From Streptomyces sp. NBC_00289 (GTDB taxonomy: Bacteria; Actinomycetota; Actinomycetes; Streptomycetales; Streptomycetaceae), in NCBI RefSeq assembly GCF_041435115.1, contig NZ_CP108046.1, forward strand, positions 8,990,001 through 9,054,000: DNA of 64,000 nt. The letters are read 5' to 3'. Position 1 is the first letter of the stretch; the number at the start of each line of letters is the position of its first letter. Position numbers and translations under genes: made by a program. Below the pieces are notes generated by a model. It did no database searches. It worked only from the letters and a program-made list of their open reading frames with translations, and was not told the DNA's origin. Of this stretch, positions 25,075-33,660 are shown one piece after another.

Positions 25075-26117
25075 CGTACGACCTCCGCGTCCGCGTCGAT
25101 GCCGAACTCGCGTTGCGCCCGGGCCACCATCGCCCGCGCGTGCCGTAGTCCGATCCGCTCCAACACGGTTGCCAGGTCAGCCAGTTCGGTCGCCGTCTCG
25201 GACCGGTCGCGGCCCAGCCGCGCCAGGGACTTGGCCAGTCCGAGCCGGGCCAGGGCCTCCCCGCGCGGCTCGCTCATGGCGCGGAATCCGGTGAGCGCCG
25301 TCTCGTACCAGTCGCGGGCCTCGGTGTAACGGCCGGAGCGGTAGAGGACGTTGCCGCGCATCTTGTGGTTGTACGCGAGCGCGCTGGACAGGCGCATCTC
25401 GCGGCAGGTGGCCTCCGCCTCGGACAGCAGGGCGAGCGCCCGCGGGGTGTCCCCGTCGCGCACCGAGACCACGTCGGCGAGTCCGCGCAGGGCCCAGGCG
25501 TGGCCGCGCCGGTCGTCTGCCCGCTCGGCTATCTGGGCGGCCTCCTCGAACAGGTCGTACGCGGAGTCGTACGCACCGGTGTTGCGGTGCATCTGCGCGA
25601 TACCCTCCAGCGCCCACACCGTGTGCCGGGCCTCGCCGCGCCGGCGGGCCTCCGCGAGGAGTTGTTCGTGCAGCCTGCCGACGGCTTCGTAGTCGCCCTG
25701 GATACGGCCGGTCTCCGCCAGCCCGGCGAGCGAGTAGCCGCGGACGACGACGTCCCCGCCGTGTTCACCGAGTTCCGCCGCGAGCCGCAACAGGCGCCGG
25801 GCCAGCGGGAAGGCCCCGCGCTGTCGGGCCAGCGTGCCGCCGCTCCACAACGCCCAGGCCATCGCCGCGCTGTCCCCGGCCTCGCGGGCGGAGCGGTAAC
25901 TCGCCTTCCAGGCGCGCTCCGCGTCCCCCACCTGGCCCAGCCGGCGGTGCGCCTCCGCGACCGCGAGCCCGGAGCGTGCCGCCTCGCCGTGCTGCCCCGC
26001 CCGCTCGGCCGCCCGCAACTGTTCGCTGCCGGCGGCCAGTACGTCGGTCAGCGAGGAGTTGACGGACAGCGCGGTGAGGGCGCCCTGGTACTCCGGGGCG
26101 AATGCCTTGCCGTACAT
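25071..26117 (-). CDS. Tetratricopeptide-repeat protein heading the operon
   Basis: A 348-residue helical-repeat protein with about seven TPR-like units, for example GLAVAEAHRRLGQVGDAERA, ALEGIAQMHRNTGAYDSAYD and MRGNVLYRSGRYTEARDWYE. No DNA-binding or enzymatic domain is visible, so it is probably a protein-protein adaptor. The ATG at 26117 has AAAGGG at 5 bp. It is the first gene of a three-gene operon coupled by GTGA to the polyprenyl synthase, and its promoter carries an A/T-rich palindrome that stands out in this genome. Confidence 0.8.
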   Translation of the reverse strand: MYGKAFAPEYQGALTALSVNSSLTDVLAAGSEQLRAAERAGQHGEAARSGLAVAEAHRRLGQVGDAERAWKASYRSAREAGDSAAMAWALWSGGTLARQRGAFPLARRLLRLAAELGEHGGDVVVRGYSLAGLAETGRIQGDYEAVGRLHEQLLAEARRRGEARHTVWALEGIAQMHRNTGAYDSAYDLFEEAAQIAERADDRRGHAWALRGLADVVSVRDGDTPRALALLSEAEATCREMRLSSALAYNHKMRGNVLYRSGRYTEARDWYETALTGFRAMSEPRGEALARLGLAKSLARLGRDRSETATELADLATVLERIGLRHARAMVARAQREFGIDADAEVVR

Positions 26118-26142
26118 GAATCCCTTTCGGTCCCGTACACCC

Positions 26143-26187
26143 TCATGTATACGCTCTGTGTATACATGATGTGTATAGTGCGTCGAA
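26143..26187 (-). promoter_or_regulatory. Promoter and TGTATAC-type palindromic operator
   Basis: Reading on the minus strand, TTCGAC (complement of 26182-26187), 17 bp, TATACA (complement of 26159-26164) is a good promoter. The perfect 10-bp inverted repeat TCATGTATAC / GTATACATGA with a 7-bp spacer (26143-26169) covers the -10 and the predicted start near 26152. A further GTGTATA half-site is at 26171-26177. The motif resembles GntR-type operators. Confidence 0.7.
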
Positions 26188-26193
26188 AACAGA

Positions 26194-26215
26194 CCCCGGC
26201 CCCGAAGGGCCGGGG
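26194..26215 (-). terminator. Intrinsic terminator after the AIM24 gene
   Basis: CCCCGGCCC-CGAA-GGGCCGGGG is a perfect 9-bp stem with a tetraloop. On the minus strand it is followed by TCTGTTTTCG, giving a U-tract. It separates the AIM24 gene from the downstream TPR operon. Confidence 0.75.
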
Positions 26216-26284
26216 CGTCCCCTGTTGCCGATCAAGACGTCGGCTGAGCCGGGCGGGTTGCCCGTGAGGCGCAGATCACTCCGT

Positions 26285-26308
26285 GGGACCGGGACCGGGA
26301 CCGGGACC
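26285..26308. repeat. Hexanucleotide tandem repeat
   Basis: Four exact copies of GGGACC in tandem, in the 3' flank of the AIM24 gene. Possibly length-variable between strains. Confidence 0.8.
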
Positions 26309-26332
26309 GAGAGCGGGTGCCCGCGCGGGAGT

Positions 26333-27010
26333 TCAGTGCTGCTGTGCCTTCTGCGGCGTCGCCTCGCTCGGCCGGACGACCACGTATCCGCTGCCCTGGA
26401 GCATCAGCTGCACCGCCTCGCCGGAACCGCCGCGCAGCATCGACCCGATGGACTGCGAGCGGTGCAGCGAGGTGTCGAGGCCGGCGCTCCAGCCCACCAC
26501 GGCATCCGTGTCGACGTACACCGGGTACTGCGGCGCGACCGGGATGACCAGCGGGTTTCCCTCGCACACCAGGCCGAGCCCGCCCTGCCCGGTGAACACG
26601 CTGTTGAACAGACCGCCACCGGCGATGCCGGCCCCCTTCACGGTCGCTATCCGGTACGACAACGAGGCGTCGAAGCACAGGACGTTGCGGCCGTTGACCG
26701 TGAACTCGTCGCCGGGATCGACCTCGACGACGAAACAGTTCTGCGCCTCGTGCGCGAACCAGGCCTCGCCCTGTCCGCGCACCGTCATCAGCGGCAGCCC
26801 CTCACCGGTCATCGCGCGCTTGAGCATCCCGCCCACGCCCTGGCCCTTGCGCTCGAACTGGAGGTTGCCGCGATAGGCGATCATCGCGCCCTGGCGGGCC
26901 AGCATCTCGCCGTGCACCGTGTACCTGATGCACTTGGCGTTCTCGACCCTCATGCCCGGCTCCGTGGCCGGCTGCACCATGTGCTCGCTGGAAAACAGGT
27001 CACCCTTCAT
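26333..27010 (-). CDS. AIM24-family protein
   Basis: A 225-residue AIM24 (TraT-like beta-sandwich) protein. Recognisable pieces are CIRYTVHGEMLARQGAMIAYRG near the start, LMTVRGQGEAWFA in the middle, and DTDAVVGWSAGLDTSLHRSQ and EAVQLMLQGSGYVVVRPSE at the end. In bacteria the family occurs with tellurium-resistance/TerD systems and is thought to act at membranes in stress; the biochemical role is unknown. The ATG at 27010 has AAAGG at 9 bp. The TerD-CAP fusion gene lies directly upstream on the same strand. Confidence 0.87.
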   Translation of the reverse strand: MKGDLFSSEHMVQPATEPGMRVENAKCIRYTVHGEMLARQGAMIAYRGNLQFERKGQGVGGMLKRAMTGEGLPLMTVRGQGEAWFAHEAQNCFVVEVDPGDEFTVNGRNVLCFDASLSYRIATVKGAGIAGGGLFNSVFTGQGGLGLVCEGNPLVIPVAPQYPVYVDTDAVVGWSAGLDTSLHRSQSIGSMLRGGSGEAVQLMLQGSGYVVVRPSEATPQKAQQH

Positions 27011-27086
27011 GCGGGCATCCTTTCCCGGAGGGATTCGTTCCGCCAAGATCGCGTGCCGGATCGGCTCTCACCTCGGGCCGGGCGGG

Positions 27087-28550
27087 TCAGGCGCCGAACA
27101 ACTGGGTCCAGTAGGTGCCCGCGTTGCCGCCGCCCGCGAAGCCGACGCCGATGTGGGTGAAGTCGGGCTTGAGGATGTTGGCGCGGTGGCCGGGGCTGTT
27201 CATCCACCCCTCGACGACCTCGGCGGGGGAGCGCTGGCCGCAGGCGATGTTCTCGCCGATGGTGCGACGGGTGCAGCCCGCGGCGGCGGCCCGGTCCCAG
27301 GGCTCGGCACCGTCGGGCGAGGTGTGCGAGTAGAAGGCGCGGGCCACCATGTCCATGCTGTGCGCCCGCGCGGCGACGGCCAGCCGGGGATCGACCGTGA
27401 GCGGTGGCAGTCCGGCGCCGGCGCGCTCCCGGTTGGTGAGGCCGACCACGTCCGCCTCGGTCCGCGCCAATCCGCCGGGGGTGAGCGGTCCGGCCCACAG
27501 TGCGGTCCAGTACGTGTCGCCGGAGCGGCCGTCGGTCACGGACGCCACACCGGCGTGGATGAAGGCCGGGTCGTGCAGGGTGCGCCGGGGCTGCTTGGTG
27601 CGCAGGCAGTACGCCACGAACTCGGTGGGCGTGCGCGGCCCGGAGACCAGGTGTTCGCCGATCGTGAGGTAGGCGTATCCGGCGGCGGTCACCCGCTGGT
27701 GCACCGAGACGCCGTCGGGTCCCTCGGCCGAGAGTCGTCCTGCCGCGGCCATCGCCGAGGCGTGGTCCCGGGCCGCGGCGCCCAGACGCGCGTCGAGCGT
27801 GACCGGCGGCGAACCGGCCGCGGCCCGGGCGGAGTTGACCGGACCGAGGAAGGCGTCCGGGGCGACGGAGCCGGGGGAGCCGCCCGGGCTGGGGGAGCGG
27901 ACCGGGCCGGGGGAGCTGCCCGGGCCGGCCGAGCCGACTGGGCCGGCCGAGCCGACTGGGCCGGCCGAGCCGACCGGGCCGACCGGGCCGGGGGAGCCAA
28001 CCGTCCCCGCGGAGCCGGCCGGACGGAGGGAGGCGTTCGGGGCGCCCGCGGGCGCGGCCGACGGGCTCGTGTCGTCGGTGACGTCCACCCCGAAGTCGCG
28101 GGCGAGGCCGGCCAGTCCGTCGGCGTACCCCTGCCCCAGTGCCCGCAGCTTCCAGCCGTCGCCGCGCCGGTAGATCTCCGCGAGCAGCAGCACCGTCTCC
28201 TGCCGGGGGCGCGGCGGGGCGAACCGGGCCAGCGGACGGCCACCCGCTCCGCTCACGTGCAGCGTGGGCGCGGGTAGCCGGTCCAGGGGAGTGCCGGGCT
28301 CGGCGGGGCTGACCACCACGGTGACCCGGGCGGCCCCGGCGCGCAGCGCCTGCGGATCGACGGTCAGTGTGTCGCCCCGCAGACGGGCGCCGGGAGCCGC
28401 CGGCTGGTTGTAGAACACGAAGTCGCCGTCGCCCCGGACCCTGCCGCTCTCGTCCGTGATGAGTGCGGACACGTCGAACGGGCCGGGCACCCGGACGGTC
28501 ACGGCGCCGTCCGGCAGGGGCAGGTTGCCCCCGGGGACCAACTCGCTCAT
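27087..28550 (-). CDS. TerD-CAP-CAP fusion protein
   Basis: A 487-residue protein in three parts. Residues 1-155 form a TerD-like calcium-binding stress domain (FDVSALITDESGRVRGDGDFVFYNQP; ETVLLLAEIYRRGDGWKLRALGQGY). Residues 175-235 are a Gly/Ser/Pro linker with GSAGPV repeats. Two CAP/SCP domains follow (FLGPVNSARAAAGSPPVTLD... and VVGLTNRERAGAGLPPLTVD... with HSMDMVARAFYSHTSPDG, ENIACG, GWMNSPGHRANIL). CAP domains are normally secreted, yet there is no signal peptide. The second CAP keeps both His and Glu positions of the CAP cavity. ATG 28550 has only a weak RBS (AGGGCGG). A role in Ter-type stress response is inferred from TerD and the AIM24 neighbour. Confidence 0.83.
   Translation of the reverse strand: MSELVPGGNLPLPDGAVTVRVPGPFDVSALITDESGRVRGDGDFVFYNQPAAPGARLRGDTLTVDPQALRAGAARVTVVVSPAEPGTPLDRLPAPTLHVSGAGGRPLARFAPPRPRQETVLLLAEIYRRGDGWKLRALGQGYADGLAGLARDFGVDVTDDTSPSAAPAGAPNASLRPAGSAGTVGSPGPVGPVGSAGPVGSAGPVGSAGPGSSPGPVRSPSPGGSPGSVAPDAFLGPVNSARAAAGSPPVTLDARLGAAARDHASAMAAAGRLSAEGPDGVSVHQRVTAAGYAYLTIGEHLVSGPRTPTEFVAYCLRTKQPRRTLHDPAFIHAGVASVTDGRSGDTYWTALWAGPLTPGGLARTEADVVGLTNRERAGAGLPPLTVDPRLAVAARAHSMDMVARAFYSHTSPDGAEPWDRAAAAGCTRRTIGENIACGQRSPAEVVEGWMNSPGHRANILKPDFTHIGVGFAGGGNAGTYWTQLFGA
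27922..27975. repeat. 18-bp in-frame tandem repeat (linker of TerD-CAP protein)
   Basis: Three consecutive 18-bp units (27922-27939, 27940-27957, 27958-27975) differ at only the last base and encode the repeated GSAGPV hexapeptide. Copy number may vary by slippage without breaking the frame. Confidence 0.8.
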
Positions 28551-28664
28551 GGCGCCGCCCTGGTGTCGTGGCTCGGGACCCGCTGCGGGTGCCCGAACAA
28601 CGTCCACCAGGGCGTGGTGGTTCCCCGCCCCCGTCCGGCCGCGGGCGCGGGGCTCTCGCGCCGT

Positions 28665-30255
<1,591 letters not shown>

Positions 30256-32061
30256 GTGCGTAGAGCCCACATACGCGGCCTGGCGGTCGCCGTCGCCGTG
30301 ACGACGGCCGCCACGGGCCTTGCGGGCACGGCCTTCGCGGACCCGGCCACGGGGGCGGACCAGGCCTCGGCCTCCGCCGGTGCCGCCGACGGATCCGCCG
30401 CGTCCGTCGTCGAGGCGGCCCGCGCCGCCGCCTTCGCCCACGCTTCCGCGACCGGTGTCACCCAGGGCGACGAACTGCGCGCCCAGGACGTGATGATCGA
30501 CCCGGAGGGCACACGGCACGTCCGGTTCGTCCGGACCCACCAGGGCATGCCCGTCCTCGGCGGCGACCTCGTCGTCCACCTCACCCGGCAGTCGGCGTAC
30601 GCGGGTGTCACCCGGGCGGCCGACCACTCCGTCGCGCCCGCCGCGGCCGCGGCCAAGCTGACGGCCCGCCAGGCGGAGACCAAGGCGGCGACCGTCGCCA
30701 AGGGGGACGCGGGCACCGCCGAACTCGTCGTCGACGCCCGTGACGGCGCCTCCGCCCTCGCCTACCAGGTCCGGGTCAGCGACAGCGCGACCACCGAGGC
30801 CGGCGGTTCCCGGACCGTCGTCATCGACGCCCTCACCGGCAAGGTGCGCAGCAACGCGCCCGACAACGACGAGTTCCTCTCGCCCCAGCTCCTCGAAACC
30901 CTGCGCGAGCGCGGCGAGACGCTCGACCCCGCCACCGGCCTCGCCCAGCAGTCCGACGGACTCGCCGCGTACTCCTCGGCGGCCGCCGTGCACTACCCGG
31001 TCAAGGCCACGGGCACCGGAAACTCCCTGTTCGCCGGCAAGGTCTCGCTGAGCACCACCCAGACCGCGCGCAGGAGCTTCCTCCTCAAGGACACCACCCG
31101 CTGGGGCACCGAGACGCGTGACGCCAAGGGGCAGTACCTGGAGGACTTCGGGCGGGGCAAGAAGTTCACCAACACCACCAACAAGTGGGGCAACGGCGCT
31201 GTCTCCAGCCGCGTCAGCGCCGCCGCCGACGCGCAGTACGGGGTGGCCAAGACCCTGGACTTCTACAAGAAGACGTTCGGGCGCAAGGGCATCAAGAACA
31301 ACAGCAAGGGCGCCCGCGCCATGGTCCACTTCGGCACGGAGGTGGCCAACGCGTTCTGGGACTCCTACTGCGGCTGCATGCTGTACGGCGACGGCGACGG
31401 CGACATGTTCAAGAAGCCGCTGGTCGTCCTCGACGTCACCGGCCACGAACTCACCCACGGAGTCGTGGACGCCACCGCCAAGCTGGAGCCCACCCGCGTC
31501 GACGCGAACGGCAACCAGTACGGCGAGGCCGGCTCCCTGAACGAGTCGCTGGCCGACATCTTCGGCTCCAACGTCGAGTTCAGCGCCAACAACCCGAAGA
31601 ACCCGCCGAACTACCTCGTGGGCGAGAAGCTCGGGCTCGACCAGAAGTTCCTGCGCCGTCTCGACCACCCCTCGCTCGACGTGCTCGAAGGCACGATCGA
31701 CTACTGGGACCCGTCGACGTACGACGCCGAGGTGCACGCCGGTTCCGGTGTCTCCTCGCACGCCTACTACCTCCTCGCCGAAGGCAGTGGCCGGAAGAGG
31801 ATCGGCAGTGTCACCTACGACTCGCCGACCTACGACGGTCTGCCGGTGACGGGGATCGGGCGCGCCAAGGCCACGAAGATCTACTACCGGGCCCTGACCC
31901 GGTACATGGTCTCCTCGACCGACTTCCACGACGCGCGGGTGGCGACGCTGAAGGCGGCGAAGGCCCTCTACGGGACGAACAGCCCGGAGTACAAGGCGGT
32001 GAACCGGTCCTGGGCCGCCGTCAACGTGACCTCCGCCAACAGGCCGGCCGCACAGCGCTGA
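30256..32061 (+). CDS. Secreted M4 (thermolysin-family) neutral metalloprotease
   Basis: A 601-residue prepro-protease. Signal peptide: RGLAVAVAVTTAATGLAGTAFA. An FTP propeptide domain follows to about residue 215 (VRFVRTHQGMPVLGGDLVVH). The mature enzyme has the zinc motif VTGHELTHGVVD, the third ligand Glu in GSLNESLADIFG, and the C-terminal His in SSHAYYLLAEG. It would hydrolyse extracellular protein on the amino side of hydrophobic residues. GTG 30256 has GAAGGA at 9 bp. The region upstream holds a palindromic element; a wobble-containing hairpin terminates it. Confidence 0.92.
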   Translation: MRRAHIRGLAVAVAVTTAATGLAGTAFADPATGADQASASAGAADGSAASVVEAARAAAFAHASATGVTQGDELRAQDVMIDPEGTRHVRFVRTHQGMPVLGGDLVVHLTRQSAYAGVTRAADHSVAPAAAAAKLTARQAETKAATVAKGDAGTAELVVDARDGASALAYQVRVSDSATTEAGGSRTVVIDALTGKVRSNAPDNDEFLSPQLLETLRERGETLDPATGLAQQSDGLAAYSSAAAVHYPVKATGTGNSLFAGKVSLSTTQTARRSFLLKDTTRWGTETRDAKGQYLEDFGRGKKFTNTTNKWGNGAVSSRVSAAADAQYGVAKTLDFYKKTFGRKGIKNNSKGARAMVHFGTEVANAFWDSYCGCMLYGDGDGDMFKKPLVVLDVTGHELTHGVVDATAKLEPTRVDANGNQYGEAGSLNESLADIFGSNVEFSANNPKNPPNYLVGEKLGLDQKFLRRLDHPSLDVLEGTIDYWDPSTYDAEVHAGSGVSSHAYYLLAEGSGRKRIGSVTYDSPTYDGLPVTGIGRAKATKIYYRALTRYMVSSTDFHDARVATLKAAKALYGTNSPEYKAVNRSWAAVNVTSANRPAAQR

Positions 32062-32081
32062 CCTCGTACCGGCAGAAGTGA

Positions 32082-32115
32082 GCCGGGTGTCCCGCCCAGT
32101 GGCGGGGCGCCCGGC
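32082..32115 (+). terminator. Terminator of the M4 protease gene
   Basis: A 15-bp stem (32082-32096 with 32101-32115, two G-U type positions, 4-nt loop) begins 20 bp after the protease stop codon. Confidence 0.7.
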
Positions 32116-32124
32116 TTCTCGCAC

Positions 32125-32350
32125 TCACACCCCCTGCTCGGCCACCTCGTCGGACACGGTGAACACGGCATCGCAGGACGGGCATCGCCGCCCAGCTCGC
32201 GTCGTACACCGATCCCCGATGGCGCAGCGATCCCCACAGTTCGGACCACACCGCGTCGTCCTCGGTGCCGCCGAGCCGGGCGAAGAGAAGAGGTATGTCC
32301 TCGGCGCTGCCGTAGGCGTGGGTCAGCTCGTGCCAACCGACCGTCGTCAT
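32125..32350 (-). pseudogene. Internally deleted, frameshifted HEAT-repeat-type gene
   Basis: From the ATG at 32350 the sequence encodes MTTVGWHELTHAYGSAEDIP then WSELWGSLRHRGSVYDASWAA, the typical N-terminus of a Streptomyces HEAT-like protein (HAYGSAEDVP... ELWG...). After about 57 residues similarity stops near 32180. In the next frame a C-terminal piece CPSCDAVFTVSDEVAEQGV ends at the stop 32125-32127 and looks like a zinc-ribbon tail. Head and tail are out of frame, so the middle of the gene appears lost. It is probably non-functional. Confidence 0.5.
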
Positions 32351-32408
32351 GGGGGGATTGTGCCGCCCCGCGCTGACAACCGGCTTTCCGCGAATCCTGC
32401 TTCTTTTA

Positions 32409-32444
32409 TTGACGACGGAAAAGAACACCCCTAGGTTTCCCGGC
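32409..32444 (+). promoter_or_regulatory. Strong promoter and leaderless start of the ROK gene
   Basis: TTGACG (32409-32414), 17 bp, TAGGTT (32432-32437) is close to the vegetative consensus. The predicted start falls on or next to the ATG at 32445 and there is no RBS, so the mRNA is probably leaderless. Confidence 0.65.
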
Positions 32445-33617
32445 ATGCGCTCGACCCCCCGTGCGGAGACGTTCCCGGCGAACACGCCGGCCGCCTCGCA
32501 GATCTTCACCACCGTCCTGTCCCAGGGCCCCCTCACCCGCCTGGAGGTGGCCCGACGGACCGGACTGTCCCCGGCCGCCGTCACCAAGGCGGTCCGGCCC
32601 CTGATCGAGGCCGGTTACCTGGTGGAGGACGTGGACGAGGACGCCCGCCCCGCGCTCGGACGGCCCGCGAACCTGGTCCGGGTCGACGGCGGACGGGCCC
32701 TGTTCCTCGGGATCAAGGTCACCGGCGACGAGATCATCGGCGTGCTGACCGACCTGTGCTGCCGCATCCGCGTCGCCCGCCACGTGCCGTTGCCCGCCCG
32801 CGACCCGAGGACGGTCCTCCGCTTCACCGCGGACCTGGTGGGGGAACTCCTCACCGAGGCCGACGGGTTCGGCGTCCGGGTGCAGGGCCTCGGCATCGCC
32901 GTCTCCGGCGACGTGGACCGCGGCGACGGGGTCGTCCGCTACTCCCCGTTCCTGGAGTGGCGCGACGTCCCCCTCGCCGAACTCGCCGGCATGACCACGG
33001 GACTGCCCGTCACCGTCGACAACGACGTGCGGGCCCTCACCGTCGCCGAGCAGTGGTTCGGCGCGGGCGCGGGGCTGTCCGACTTCGCCGTGGTCACGGT
33101 CGGCGCGGGCATCGGCTGCGGCCTCGTGGTGCACGGGCGGGTGGTCCACGGGGCGCACGGAGTGGCCGGTGAGATCGGCCATGTGACCGTCGACCCGGCC
33201 GGCCCGCTCTGTCACTGCGGCAACCGCGGCTGCGTGGAGGCCGTCGCGGGAGACGCCGCGATCGTCCGGCAGATCCGCGAGGCCACGGGCATCGAGGTCA
33301 CCGACACCGCCCAGGCCGTGGCACTGGCCCACGACGGGCTCGCCGCGGCGCGCGCGGTCTACGCGCGGGCGGGCGAGGCGATCGGCCGCGGCATCGCCAC
33401 CGTGGCCAACCTCCTCGGGCCCGAACGCGTGATCATCTCCGGCGAGGGCCTGGCCGCCTACGACCTCTTCGCCGAGCAGATCCGCGACGCGTTCGCCGCG
33501 GCCGCCTTCGGCTCCGCCGCCGAGTGCGACGTCCAGACCCGCCCACTGCCCTTCGAGGAGTGGGCGCGCGGGGCCGCGGCCACCGCGATCCAGTCCTTCA
33601 TCACCGCAGACCACTGA
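32445..33617 (+). CDS. ROK-family transcriptional regulator
   Basis: A 390-residue ROK (repressor, ORF, kinase) protein. The N-terminal winged helix contains GPLTRLEVARRTGLSPAAVTKA. The sugar-kinase-like core has DNDVRALTVAEQWFGAG, the ATP-loop-like VTVGAGIGCGLVVHG and the ROK zinc motif CHCGNRGCVE. It should sense a sugar or sugar phosphate and repress the following genes: alpha-galactosidase, GH95 and SGNH hydrolase, all on the same strand with gaps of 43 and 21 bp and one overlap. Whether it also phosphorylates sugar is unclear. Confidence 0.88.
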   Translation: MRSTPRAETFPANTPAASQIFTTVLSQGPLTRLEVARRTGLSPAAVTKAVRPLIEAGYLVEDVDEDARPALGRPANLVRVDGGRALFLGIKVTGDEIIGVLTDLCCRIRVARHVPLPARDPRTVLRFTADLVGELLTEADGFGVRVQGLGIAVSGDVDRGDGVVRYSPFLEWRDVPLAELAGMTTGLPVTVDNDVRALTVAEQWFGAGAGLSDFAVVTVGAGIGCGLVVHGRVVHGAHGVAGEIGHVTVDPAGPLCHCGNRGCVEAVAGDAAIVRQIREATGIEVTDTAQAVALAHDGLAAARAVYARAGEAIGRGIATVANLLGPERVIISGEGLAAYDLFAEQIRDAFAAAAFGSAAECDVQTRPLPFEEWARGAAATAIQSFITADH

Positions 33618-33660
33618 CCGGCAACCCACCCCGCACGACCGACCCCGGGAGGTACGACCC

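Noticed and set aside
26285-26308. GGGACC tandem repeat as a regulatory element
   Set aside because: It lies downstream of a gene and before its terminator, with no promoter nearby; treated as a simple repeat.
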